From Nemertoderma westbladi (Eukaryota; Xenacoelomorpha; Nemertodermatida; Nemertodermatidae), in assembly GCA_032718475.1 (NCBI GenBank), contig JAUCBJ010008352.1:1-64000 (forward strand): DNA of 64,000 nucleotides, written 5' to 3'. The notes under the pieces are model-generated. The model searched no databases. It saw only the letters and a program-made list of their open reading frames with translations, and had not been told where the DNA came from. Below, piece after piece: positions 53,379 to 63,589 of the stretch; within the stretch, counting starts at the first letter, position 1, and each line of letters starts with the position of its first letter. Made by a program: the position numbers and the translations under genes.

Positions 53379-54163
53379 ATGTCGTCGCAAATACATAAAA
53401 TCGAGGCCCTAATTGAGCGGAAATTTGCTGCACTTGAAAATGACATCCGAGTCCGAGTCGGCTGTCCGAGTCGAATTATGATTTGCAACAGTATATACGT
53501 AGAAACTGTGTTCTATTTCACGGGATCCCTGAATCTTCCTTCCATAATGATTGGATAAAGATCGTAGAATTACTGACATGCATCGGGATAAATCCTGATG
53601 TAATCGACGTTGTACATCGGCTCGGGAAATACTTCCCGGCAACGGCACACGGCACTAGCTCGGGTTCCTCCGCTTCTAATAGTCCCTCAGGTGGGCCCAA
53701 TACGACGCAGGGTAAAGTAAGACCAGTCATTGTTCGCTTTCTTGGTCATTCGACTCGCTATGCAATTTTCGGAAAGCGTAAGGAGTTTCCGAAGGGGATT
53801 TACGTTAGCGACCACCTGACTCCGGCGAGGGCTGAAATTCTACGAGAAGCTAAGTCACACAAACGGGCGGGTCGGATTCATGCTGCGTACTCGATAAATG
53901 GCGTAATAAACATCCGTGTCAAAGAAGGACCTGATGCTGGTAGTCGACCTCACGTTGTTCGCAGCATTAAAGATATCACTTCTCTCCTGGCTGCCGGTAC
54001 GGGTAATCCAATTTCCGTTTCTGATAATGCCGAAACCAATTCCATAAATCGGGAGTTTCTTGGAGTTTCCACTCGTTCTCGGAAGACTAACAGCACCATT
54101 GTAAGTACCAGCACTGGGACGAGTAACGGGTTCGATGTATTGACGGACGATTGTGATCAGTGA
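53379..54163 (+). pseudogene. LINE ORF1 (coiled coil, RRM-like and C-terminal domain), one frameshift
   Basis: ATG at 53379 opens KIEALIERKFAALENDI, a short coiled coil. The frame shifts at about 53440-53465 within CGAGTC-rich sequence and continues as NYDLQQYIRRNCVLFHGIPES. It then gives an RNA-binding region with VRPVIVRFLGHSTRYAIFGKRKEF and YVSDHLTPARAEILREAK, closely patterned like L1/CR1 ORF1 'R-viVkF---k-r--il--rk-l', 'v-eDlt--r--ll--a'. It would coat LINE RNA. Stop at 54161-54163. Confidence 0.75.
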
Positions 54164-54652
54164 ATTCAGACTGAGTGAGTAATTATCTGTACGATCAAGT
54201 GAACCTAACATATTTACTCCTGTAAGAGCCCTTTAAATACGGTAGGCCTATATATATCCTATAAATATCGTGAATTGCAGAAGAGCTTCCATGTCTTACT
54301 ATATTTTTTAGAATCTTGTCAGAAAATTATGTCATCAGGGAGCTATTTACTATTTTTTTTCTTTTTTTTTTTGTAATTTAGTACCAGCTTTTGCGCTATT
54401 TACTATTACTTGGATGCATAATGGGGAAATTTTAAAGTACTACGTATCGTGTGCATTCAGTCCGATATCGCTTTATAAATTACATTTATAATTGGCTGGA
54501 GACAGTGGGCTGGCAGGTGGCCATTCCAATAGCGCCAATTCCTAACAACGTAAGAATCTTGTATTGTTCTATGTGTGTGTACGTACACATATTAACCGAC
54601 TTGTAGGTACTGTAGTGTTAGTAGGATCTATAGAACTACATTATATATATCT
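54164..54652. other. Spacer between LINE ORF1 and ORF2
   Basis: 489 bases, AT-rich with a T run (54352-54373). No coding content seen. Confidence 0.5.
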
Positions 54653-57600
54653 ATGTCAGTAAAAGTAAACCCTAATAACCAACAACCGAATATCAACCTA
54701 ACACCTGATTCATGCTCACTATGTTTTAGTTGTTTTTCTTATAAGGACCTAAACCGATTCTATTGTTCTATTTGCGAATGTAATTTTCATTTACAATGTG
54801 GAACTTGTATGTCTCTGGATGATGCCTATCATAATTTATCATCCACTAATTATGGGGCTTTGTATTGTATATTTTGTTACAGCTCCATTTTCCCCTTTTT
54901 TAATGTACCAAGCACGGATAGTGATGTATTTCACAGTACGAATAATGTAGATAATATACTTGAATCTGGCAACTTTTTTGCTGACATTGACCCTGATGAT
55001 AACTTAGTTGACGCCAGTATACCTGGTGGCTATTATGACCAAGACCTCTTTAATAATAAATTTGGTGACACGGAAAAAAATATATCGTTGATGCATTTAA
55101 ATTGCCGAAGTTTGGCAACAAATATACGGGATATATCCGAATATATCGCGGGTCTAGATAGTCAATTCGATGTACTGGCTTTTACTGAGACGTTCTCTAA
55201 GGACGATAATCGAATTAAATTGCTAAATATTGACGGTTACAATGACCCAATATTTGACCATCGCGATTCAGGGGAAGCTCGTGGTGGTTGTGCCATTTAC
55301 ATTAAGAAGGGTTTATCTTTTACACCAAGACCAGATTTAAAAATTCCGGGGCATGATAATTTATGGGTTGAATTACCTTATACGACAAGTAAGAAAACCC
55401 TGATTGTGGGATGTATATATAGATCAGAGAAACTTTTTCCATACGATATATTTATGCAGAAACTCGATGACACCCTAACTAAACTTAGTAAAAAAAATAA
55501 TGATATTTTAATTTGCGGTGACACTAATATAAATCTGCTGAAACAAAGTGACCGATCTCAAACCTACAAAGACCTACTATCTTCTTTTGGTTATAAGCAA
55601 CTAATTACTGAGGCCACACGTATATACAAAAACAGTAAATCTCTTATTGATCACATTGCCACTAATATTGGTGCCCAAGTAATCCACAGCGGAGTATTTC
55701 TAACGCAAATTGGAACAAGTGATCACTATCCAATTTTCTGTCTTATTAAAGATTACTCGAATTACTTTTCACAAGATAAACACTACGGTTACGATTATAG
55801 TGCCTTTGATTCAGCAGCTTTTTTAAAAGATTTAAGAAATCCTAATACATGGACATACCGCAATGAATCTATACACACATCAGATATGTTCAATACCTTC
55901 AATGACAATTTTACTAAAATTTGTAACTATCACCTTCCTCTAAAAGAGCTTAAATATAAGAATGCGACCCCGCGCAGGCCATGGATAAGTACTGGGATAT
56001 TAAAGTCAATTTATATAAAGAATAAATTATACATAAAATATTTGAAAAAACCAACTTCAGCCAATCTTGAAATATATAAACGGTATCGCAACAAGCTCAC
56101 CTACATTCTGAGGTTGGCTGAGAAGCGGTATTATGAAACTAGATTTAGACAATGTGGTGGAAATATAAAAAGGACATGGCGAGTCATTAATTCTGTAATA
56201 ACGGGCCGCTCAAAATCGAATAGGCCACAGAAACTGATAGTAGAAAATAATAATACAAAATGTGATATAATAGATCCCCAAAGTATTGCTAATTCATTCA
56301 ATAGTTTTTTCGCTAATATTGGGAAGCAATTGGATGTAAAAATCCCGGTATCCAGATTGAATCCATTAAGTTTCATTCCCAGACGTTGCTCAGTATCTTC
56401 GTCTTTCGCACTAATTGAAACTTCATCGGCTGAGATACAGTATCATATTTTGAACCTTAGTGAATCCAGTGCGACTAATGATACCTTTCCGTGCAAATTA
56501 GTTAGAATGTACTACAGGGAATTATCATGTCATCTTGAATACCTAATAAATATTTCATTTCGATTTTCATCATTCCCTGACCAACTCAAACAAGCACGTG
56601 TAATACCAGTATTTAAAAAGGGCGAGCCAACTGATAGAGGTAACTATAGACCGGTATCAATTTTGCCTTTATTTAGCAAGATATACGAGAAAATTATATA
56701 TGACCAGCTACTGTCCTTTTTTGGGAGAAACAACATTCTAAATCCGAAACAGTTCGGATTCCGTAAATCTCACAGCACTTTTCACGCAATTTTAGAAATT
56801 ACTGAAAAAATCAGAGAAACTCTGGATAGTAGTGAATCAGCTTGTGGCGTGTTTGTAGATTTAAAAAAAGCATTCGATACGATAAACCATCGTATTCTTC
56901 TCGATAAACTGAACTGTTATGGAATTAGAGGGAGGCCTCTCGAGTTAATAAAAAACTACTTATCAAATAGAACTCAACATGTTGCATTTGGCTCACTTAG
57001 TTCAGGCAGTCTTAAAATTAGTTGCGGTGTGCCACAGGGTTCAATTCTAGGTCCGTTATTTTTCCTCATATACATAAATGACCTACCGCAAGCAACATCC
57101 TTGACCACTGTGTTATTTGCTGATGATACTAGTTTTATTTATAGTTCTAAGTCGGATGCTGAAATACAACATAAACTTTGCTCTGAATTAACCGGTATTA
57201 GTTATTGGCTCATATCAAATAGATTATCCTTAAATCTGTCTAAGACGGAGTATGTAATTTTCACGAATAAACAAAATTATAATATTAACATATCAGTAGA
57301 TAACACCGTTTTAAAGGAAGTATGTGCAGTAAAATACCTAGGTATTTTTATTGACAACCATCTGTCTTGGAATTCACAAGTGAAACATGTATTAAGTAAA
57401 ATCTCTAAGGTTTCTGGTATTTTTTACAAATTAAGATATATTTTCCCTCTACATGTACTAAAACTTCTTTATTTCTCGCTTGTACACCCCTACATTCAAT
57501 ACGGCCTAATCTGCTGGGGTTCTGCTGGTGTGTCTAAAATTGAAAAAATTCGAGTGAAAATAAATAAAATACTCAGGTGTATAACGTTCGCAGAATATAG

Positions 57601-57955
57601 ATCCTCATCATTTCCCATATATAAGTCACTAGGTATCCTACCAATTCAACACTTATATAGGTTACAATTAGCTACATTTATGCACAGTATACATTACCGT
57701 TATGACAAAACTGGCATGTACAACATGTTTGAGAAAATACATACAAAACATTCGCATAATACAAGAGCCGCGTCTAACAATTTATTCTTTATACCTCGCA
57801 GAGAACTGGTCGTTGGTCAAATGTCCTTAAGTTACATGGGTCCAGTAACATGGAATGCTTTACCTAACGAACTTCGCAATATACGAGGGAAGCGTCTGTT
57901 TGTAAATAAGTTAAAAGCTCATCTACTTAATTCAGATGGCCTATCTGCTTCGTAG
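54653..57955 (+). CDS. LINE ORF2: PHD-like finger, EEP endonuclease, reverse transcriptase
   Basis: 1100 codons without interruption, ATG at 54653. Residues 20-80: Cys/His-rich PHD-like finger (CSLCFSC, CSICECNFHLQC, CIFC). Residues about 145-360: EEP endonuclease with MHLNCRSLA, AFTETF, GDTNINLL and SDHYPIF (near 355). RT from about 640: GNYRPVSILPLFSKIYEKII, motif A VFVDLKKAFDTINH, motif B CGVPQGSILGPLFFLIYIND, and FADDTSFIY (about 821). Then YLGIFID and a C-terminal region with IRVKINKILRCI and GPVTWNALPNELRN. All catalytic residues I can check are present, so the protein could be active. It is the only long element ORF here without damage. Confidence 0.9.
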   Translation: MSVKVNPNNQQPNINLTPDSCSLCFSCFSYKDLNRFYCSICECNFHLQCGTCMSLDDAYHNLSSTNYGALYCIFCYSSIFPFFNVPSTDSDVFHSTNNVDNILESGNFFADIDPDDNLVDASIPGGYYDQDLFNNKFGDTEKNISLMHLNCRSLATNIRDISEYIAGLDSQFDVLAFTETFSKDDNRIKLLNIDGYNDPIFDHRDSGEARGGCAIYIKKGLSFTPRPDLKIPGHDNLWVELPYTTSKKTLIVGCIYRSEKLFPYDIFMQKLDDTLTKLSKKNNDILICGDTNINLLKQSDRSQTYKDLLSSFGYKQLITEATRIYKNSKSLIDHIATNIGAQVIHSGVFLTQIGTSDHYPIFCLIKDYSNYFSQDKHYGYDYSAFDSAAFLKDLRNPNTWTYRNESIHTSDMFNTFNDNFTKICNYHLPLKELKYKNATPRRPWISTGILKSIYIKNKLYIKYLKKPTSANLEIYKRYRNKLTYILRLAEKRYYETRFRQCGGNIKRTWRVINSVITGRSKSNRPQKLIVENNNTKCDIIDPQSIANSFNSFFANIGKQLDVKIPVSRLNPLSFIPRRCSVSSSFALIETSSAEIQYHILNLSESSATNDTFPCKLVRMYYRELSCHLEYLINISFRFSSFPDQLKQARVIPVFKKGEPTDRGNYRPVSILPLFSKIYEKIIYDQLLSFFGRNNILNPKQFGFRKSHSTFHAILEITEKIRETLDSSESACGVFVDLKKAFDTINHRILLDKLNCYGIRGRPLELIKNYLSNRTQHVAFGSLSSGSLKISCGVPQGSILGPLFFLIYINDLPQATSLTTVLFADDTSFIYSSKSDAEIQHKLCSELTGISYWLISNRLSLNLSKTEYVIFTNKQNYNINISVDNTVLKEVCAVKYLGIFIDNHLSWNSQVKHVLSKISKVSGIFYKLRYIFPLHVLKLLYFSLVHPYIQYGLICWGSAGVSKIEKIRVKINKILRCITFAEYRSSSFPIYKSLGILPIQHLYRLQLATFMHSIHYRYDKTGMYNMFEKIHTKHSHNTRAASNNLFFIPRRELVVGQMSLSYMGPVTWNALPNELRNIRGKRLFVNKLKAHLLNSDGLSAS

Positions 57956-58006
57956 TCACATATTTTTTACGTTTCTCCTAATAATATATATTATGTTACA
58001 TACGGC

Positions 58007-58680
58007 CTACTGTAACTTATCCATTTGTAACTCATCCATCTCTACCCGGACACGGGGAAATGTTACATAAGGCCTACTGTATCTTATCCATCACTACCCG
58101 GACACGGGGTCATGTTACATAAGGCCTACTGTAACTTATCCATCACTACCCGGACACGGGGTCATGTTACATACGGCCTACTGTAACTTATCCATTTGTA
58201 ATTCATCCATAACTACCCGGACACGGGGTCATGTTACATACGGCCTACTGTAACTTATCCATCACTACCCGGACACGGGGTCATGCTACATAAGGCCTAC
58301 TGTGACTTATCCATATCCAGTTGTAACTCATCCATCTCTACCCGGACACGGGGTCATGTTACATAAGGCCTACTGTGACTTATCCATATCCATTTGTAAC
58401 TCACCCATCTCTACCCGGACACGGGGTCATGTTACATATGGCCTACTGTAACTTATCCATATCCATTTGTAACTCATTCATCACTACCCGGACACTGGGA
58501 CATGTTACATTGGGCCTACTGTAACTTATCCATCACTACCCGGACACGGGGTCATGTTACTTAAGGCATACTATATTTTATCAATTTGCTACATATCCTT
58601 ATCCATCACTACCCGGGCACGGGGTCATGTTACATAGGGCCTACTGTGACTTATCCGTTACTATCTGTGTGCGGTGTCAA
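58007..58680 (+). repeat. 3' UTR minisatellite with CCCG-GACA-CGGG hairpins
   Basis: Ten tandem units of about 50-75 bases, each with GGCCTACTGTAACTTATCC and a copy of ACCCGGACACGGGGTCATG. Every unit but two keeps an exact CCCG/CGGG stem. Units differ by presence or absence of a CCATTTGTAACTCATCC insert. Confidence 0.85.
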
Positions 58681-59295
58681 GTAACAAATTACGTTTAATT
58701 GGTTTTTTTGTGAATAAAGAGATTCGGTATTAAATCGCTCAATTGTGTACAAATTTTTTAATTGAAAGTGATATTTGGTTGTTTGTTTTATATTTTGTTC
58801 CATTTTCATTGGGATACTATTCATTTACTTTAAAATCAAACTATGATTAATACGTGTATATGACTATAATACGTATTGTATATAATTTTTTATATTTTAA
58901 GGGGTACAGCACCTACTAGCAAATTGTGCTATCTTGCTGGCCCCGCCATTGAGTAGGACTGCCCACTGTCTCTTTTTTATATCCTTTTTTGGGTGTTGTT
59001 TTGGTTTATTTAGTGGTGCAGGGTATGTTTATCGACAATTATTAAATAAAACAATAAGTCAAGTCAAAGTCAATAAGTCAAGACACAGACCTTATTAAAA
59101 ATAGACTGTAAAATACACTTCGGACCACAAAGCACAACCATAAATTGTAGAGCAAAAGCTGTTGAAAAGATATTGTTTTACGTTAACGCTACAATAATTA
59201 AACTTTCTAATCAAAATATTTGAGCGACAGTAAAATTTGCAGGTTTGAGCATTTATAATCCCTATCATCACAGAAATCCGATGAAATTAAATGTC

Positions 59296-60205
59296 TTAAA
59301 TAATTAATTCATCTACAACAGCTAAAGCATGAGAATTCAAATACACTGTAGCAAAACTAAAGAAGTATCGACTTTTACTACGGAGGTACACATATTTAGA
59401 TTTCTTTGTGTTAAATGTCATAGAATTATGTGATGCAAATTCCATACACACATCTAATAAGGTCTGCAATGCACACGGATTAGTCGTTATTATAGAAATA
59501 TCATCCTCGTAGATTAAATGGTTTACCAACAATCCATTTAGATTACATCCTATACCAAGCTCATTAAGATTAATGCTAAGTTTGTTAATATAAAAAGTAG
59601 AAAGACGCGGAGACAGAGGGCTTCTTTGCCTAACGCCGTTAGAACAAGGAAATGGCTCAGATTTGAAACTATTCCACACCACACGGCACGTATACACTGG
59701 ATGGGAATACATACAAACTAAAATACTCACTAAAAATATTGGTATATTACATTCTATTAGTTTGTGAAATAAAATACGGTGATTTACATTATCAAAAGCT
59801 TTCGAAGCATCTAGAAAGGGAATATATATTCGATCCGTTGTTTAAATAAAAATTAATAAACTCTTTTAATGTATATATATACATTATTCGGTACCGTGAA
59901 CTTTATAAAACCAAATTGGTTGGCAGTAGTTTTAATAATAATTCTAGTCTAGCTAATATAATTAACTCGTATAACTTAGAAGTAATATTGGCAACCGCTA
60001 CAAGGCGATAATTACTAGTTTCAGAACCAACACCAGCTTTATCTTTCACAATCGGTGAAATATTAGACTTCACTAAACTGCTAGGTACAAATCCATGTAT
60101 ATTAAAACTGGTAAAAAGCAATGAAAGCACAGTGACCAGCCGATCTGAGGAATTAATATGCTCAGTATGTAACCAGTCAGGTCCTGGTGCTTTCTGCAAC
60201 TTCAT
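59296..60205 (-). pseudogene. Degenerate LINE reverse transcriptase
   Basis: Minus-strand RT in pieces. LQKAPGPDWLHTEHI and SNISPIVKDKAG...SNYRLVAVANITSKLYELI (60205-59903) form the fingers. DASKAFDNVNHRILFHKL (about 59760-59815) is motif A. SNGVRQRSPLSPRLSTFYINKL is motif B. LIYEDDISIITT contains the catalytic box as YEDD. Several stops and frame changes. A different family from the intact LINE to its left. Confidence 0.75.
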
Positions 60206-61030
60206 TATTATTGAAATGCATTTCAGCGCTGTACTTTATTTTTTCGAATGTCTTACTCAGCTCATTAACTTCACATTGTGAGTCATTAACCCCGTTAATT
60301 ATACCCCTATAGTGGTCTCCCCACATGTTTGCTATATTGGATGTCCCAGTGACACCTCAAATTGTTTCAGGTGGTTTCACTTTAGATTGGTTATTTTTCG
60401 CACATTTGCCCAGAACTTATAACAATCATTGTCATCTAAAGATGTAACCAGTTTATCGCTCCGAATTGTGTCTGCATTACGCTTAATGGCCAGTAATCGA
60501 AGTTTAAACTTTGCCCGCGAGCGAGTCATTAATTGGAACGGTATCCCCGTCCGAGGGCTCCGAGGGCGTGTGCACTGATGTAGTTCTTCAACCTCATCAT
60601 TCCACCCGAGTACATTGTGCGAATTGCCATTGCCAGATGAATCCTAGGTATGGGGAACTGACTGCGCAGCCGACTCAGTAAGAATGTCAGTTATATTCTC
60701 ATACAGTAGGTTGAGGTCATCCCTGTCTGTGATTTCCTTTTGTACAATAGGGATCTCTACATGATAGGGCGTACAACGGCATCCCCAGAGCAGAAATGGC
60801 GTTGTTAGTGGCAGCCTTGTACTTTCCAAGGTTAAACATGGTTTTCTCCCATTGTGTTCTTGGATAGTATACTGGCGACCCTTCTGTGTCATTTGGAGCT
60901 GGTCCATTTACATGTATTATATGACAAAAGGTGTCGAAAGGGTCTATTGTGACCAACTCTGGTGACAAAGGGGTCAACTCTGGTGTCAAAGAGTTCCACT
61001 GAGACAAAGGGGTCCACTTAGACGACAAAG
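60206..61030 (-). pseudogene. Degenerate LINE, endonuclease-RT linker
   Basis: Overlapping open frames at 60717-61028 and 60644-60907 carry WEKTMFNLGKYKAATNNAI, LSCRDPYCTKGNH and NLLYENITDILTESAAQSVP. This is the linker pattern between endonuclease and RT in CR1/L2-type LINEs ('C---C--H', 'Y--I---L--AA'). Upstream the element dissolves into a minisatellite. Confidence 0.6.
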
Positions 61031-61138
61031 TGATTCACTCTGATGAAAAAGGAAAGGGGTCCACCCTGGTGTGAAAGGAGTTCACTCTGGTGACATAGGA
61101 GTCCACTATGACAAAGATGTCCACTCTAGTGACAGAGC
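60948..61138. repeat. Degenerate 20-25 bp minisatellite
   Basis: Eight or so units of the type GTGACAAAGGGGTCCACTCT with many substitutions. Confidence 0.65.
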
Positions 61139-62341
61139 TGTGACGGGATCCAGGAGGGATCCCGGTTTATCCGGTGTTTAGCTTACGCGTCCCCGGCGTG
61201 TGTAAAGAGTAAATGGAAACGGTAAATGAGTTCTGATGTTCGCTGTATATAATTGGTATAAGATATAGATATGATCTGATGATAGTATAATATATGGAAG
61301 GCGGGATACGGTAACTAAAAGTCCCGTGCTCCCCTATCTAAACTAACTAACCTAAGCTAGCACTACTGCACTTGAGATAACTGAATTACTGATTAATAGG
61401 TTACTGATTATATTACACGGTTGGCCTAATTACTACCTAATCGATGCCTTGCCCCCCTCTGATTGGTTGATACCCTTGTTGGCGCCCCGTGGAGTGTTCC
61501 CGTTCACTCCACCTGTTCTCTCTGGGTTAGGGGTTTGGCCCCTGACCCTCTATTGTGTGCTTCCTTCCCATTCTTATTGGGATGGCACGAGTTGGTTAAT
61601 TGCCCAATCTCGTGGCTCCCAATATTGCTTATCGGCTTATAACTTTATGGGGTGTTAGCGGGATTGAATAAGCTAACACTCCCCCCCATGCTATCTTCCC
61701 GGTAAGAAGATAGCATCAACCAAAAAGTGCGCTACAATCCCGCTGGATCCCGATCTAGTATCGGGTGTGGGGTGGAATTCTTTTCTCTCGGAGACGGCTT
61801 TCCAGGCCGCCCCCTATGGGTATGATAACGCTACCCTGTGTGCCTGGCGTCTCATGTCGGGCTGATCGCGCTCACCTCACGCAACTTTTGTTTCCCCAAC
61901 ACTTCCGCCCTATCTCCTCTTCACTCTCACCCTAACTCTCTCATATATTCGGACCTCCTCGTCCCTCACTCAGCCTCTTATTCTCCCCCCCCCCCACACT
62001 CTAGGATTGCATTCACACTCTTACTCCGTTCCTCAACCCCACTTTGACTACCTCATCCCTTCTGATGAATCTCACCCCCCTCCCATGCCGTCGCATTCAA
62101 GAAGTGTGAAATCGTCTGGTGTCTCGTCCATAGTGCCATAGTCAGTTTACCCCCCAGTCCCAGTAGCTAGTTGAGAAAGGTTGTATGACTATAGTACTTA
62201 CTCCGAACGTAAATATTTCTAAATTACTGATTACTACGTACCTACATACAAACTGTACTTATATGATTATTTACATTAATTAAATTTGTACATAGTTCTC
62301 ACGTCTCGCGTGGCGCCTTCCAGGCGCACTGCATCAGAGCC
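61139..62341. other. GC-richer noncoding region with hairpins, possible LTR
   Basis: Starts TGTGACGGGATCCAGGAGGG. Holds CT-rich sequence and two adjacent strong hairpins (61652-61679 and 61688-61716). It lies directly 3' of the zinc-knuckle ORF on the minus strand, the place where a 3' LTR would be by analogy with element B. No second copy is in the window, so LTR status is unproven. Confidence 0.35.
61652..61716. repeat. Two adjacent perfect hairpins
   Basis: GTGTTAGC...GCTAACAC (8-bp stem, 61652-61679), then ATGCTATCTTC...GAAGATAGCAT (11-bp stem, seven-base loop, 61688-61716), separated by a C run. Could act as a transcript-end structure or protein-binding site; function unknown. Confidence 0.7.
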
Positions 62342-63076
62342 TCAGTCCATCCCTCCATGGCGTCCGTGGTGTCCCCGAAAGTTGCACTTCGGACATCGGT
62401 TCTGCAACCGTGGACACGCTCCCATCCTGTGGCTCGTCTCGTGGCAGTAGAGACAGCTGGTCCCTTTCTGGAACCGGTACAAACAGCTCCTTTCCTGGTG
62501 GGTCTGTCTCCCACAGTAGTCGCAACCGAGTACCAATGTCTCCCGCCCCACATCGTTTTTCATCCCAAGCGATCTCCGCGGTTTGCGGAGTCGCTGATAG
62601 GCGAACTTCTGGACGCTAGCGTCCCTGTCTACGTCGATCTCCTCGCCCCTCCCGGGCATCGTCTCTCCGAATACTACCCGTGGTGTCGTCCCTGGTTGCT
62701 TGCCCAACCTGATAGTGCTCCCCGCGAAATCCATCGCCGGCTCCTCGTGCACCCAGGCCCGCTTGCCGGGTTTGTCCCAGAAGGCTCTCGCCCCACTGGC
62801 CGTCACTACCCTCCCGCCAACCCAGTCCGTGTCCGAGTGGCCTATCCTCTCGATGGGCGGCATCTCTCCGAACTCGTCATCGTCCTCGTCCTCCTCTCGC
62901 AGTGGTTCCAACCCCGGTATCCCGGTGGACCCACTATGTCCCTTCCCGCCTTGGCTCTTGCCTATAGCTCTCCACCCCTCTAGCTCCCTTAACTTCCTTT
63001 GCGGTTGTTCGCCCTCGGCGCCCGCTGGTATGGGCATCGTTTGCAATCCCGACGTCGACTGTTTCGGTGATCCCAC
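62342..63076 (-). CDS. Zinc-knuckle protein related to the element A/B modules
   Basis: 244-codon open frame beginning at 63076. Low-complexity, acidic first part (REEDEDDDEF near residue 60), then a basic stretch, then three CCHC motifs at about 183 to 240: CDYC-x4-H-x4-C, CLYC-x4-H-x4-C and CPKC-x4-H (last Cys outside or lost). The join CPRLQNRCPKCNFRGH matches CPQFMTQCHHCQFKGH in element B and WRFMAQCTYCNIKGH in element A. That makes this a third member of the family, without a visible exonuclease part. It could alternatively be an ordinary gag nucleocapsid. The antisense frame (62357-62983) is also open, so coding status rests on the motifs. Confidence 0.5.
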   Translation of the reverse strand: MGSPKQSTSGLQTMPIPAGAEGEQPQRKLRELEGWRAIGKSQGGKGHSGSTGIPGLEPLREEDEDDDEFGEMPPIERIGHSDTDWVGGRVVTASGARAFWDKPGKRAWVHEEPAMDFAGSTIRLGKQPGTTPRVVFGETMPGRGEEIDVDRDASVQKFAYQRLRKPRRSLGMKNDVGRETLVLGCDYCGRQTHQERSCLYRFQKGTSCLYCHETSHRMGACPRLQNRCPKCNFRGHHGRHGGMD

Positions 63077-63589
63077 CGTCCACCCCAGTTCTTTCCCTAG
63101 AGACTCCCCCGCACTCCCTGACGAAGCCCAACGAAGTCCGTCTAAGGCTGCTTATTCCTCGAAGCCGTAGCTCTGCGCCCTAGCTTCCTCCTCCCTCTCC
63201 TCTGCTTCTCTCCTCTCTCACAAGTTTACCTGCCATCTTGAACTCTGCCCGATCGCTCACCCGTAGGTGGTGCCTTGCCAAGGCGCAAACGTGATGAGTG
63301 ATGGGTTTAGATGGTTTAAGTTCTGTTCGATGGCCTATCTCTTTCTGAATTTCTGAGTTATTGCCTATTCTTACTACTGTTACCATAATTTGTTCCCCTT
63401 CTTAGCCCTATTCTTATTCTAATTTATCTTAATTTCAATCCTACTACCTTACTGTTTCCTATTACTTATGGATTATTCTATTCTCTAATCCACATTCTGG
63501 CCTACTCTGTGGGCCTATGCAGTACAGCAGTGTGCGTCGTGTGGCCACACGATTTACCCAGCTGTACTCATATGCCCCCCTCTCGCTAC
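63077..63589. other. No recognisable gene
   Basis: CT-rich and AT-rich patches. A short hairpin GTGCCTTGCCAAGGCGC lies near 63270; a related GCGCCTTCCAGGCGC hairpin lies near 62315. Nothing else supported. Confidence 0.35.

Larger units (their letters stand above)
53379..59050 (+). mobile_element. LINE (CR1/L2-like), nearly complete, ORF2 intact
   Basis: Plus-strand non-LTR element with ORF1 (one frameshift), a 490-base spacer, an uninterrupted ORF2, a 3' minisatellite, and a tail ending near 59050 in AATAAGTCAAG-type short repeats. The PHD-like finger before the endonuclease and the FADD box point to the Jockey/CR1/L2 side of the LINE tree; I cannot assign the clade without a tree. Target-site duplication not identified. 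Confidence 0.8.

Noticed and set aside
58007-58680. Regularly spaced palindromes that could suggest a CRISPR array
   Set aside because: Spacers between the hairpins are themselves repeats; it is the 3' UTR minisatellite of a LINE.
62357-62983. Plus-strand 208-codon ORF
   Set aside because: Antisense to the frame with three CCHC knuckles; no recognisable content.
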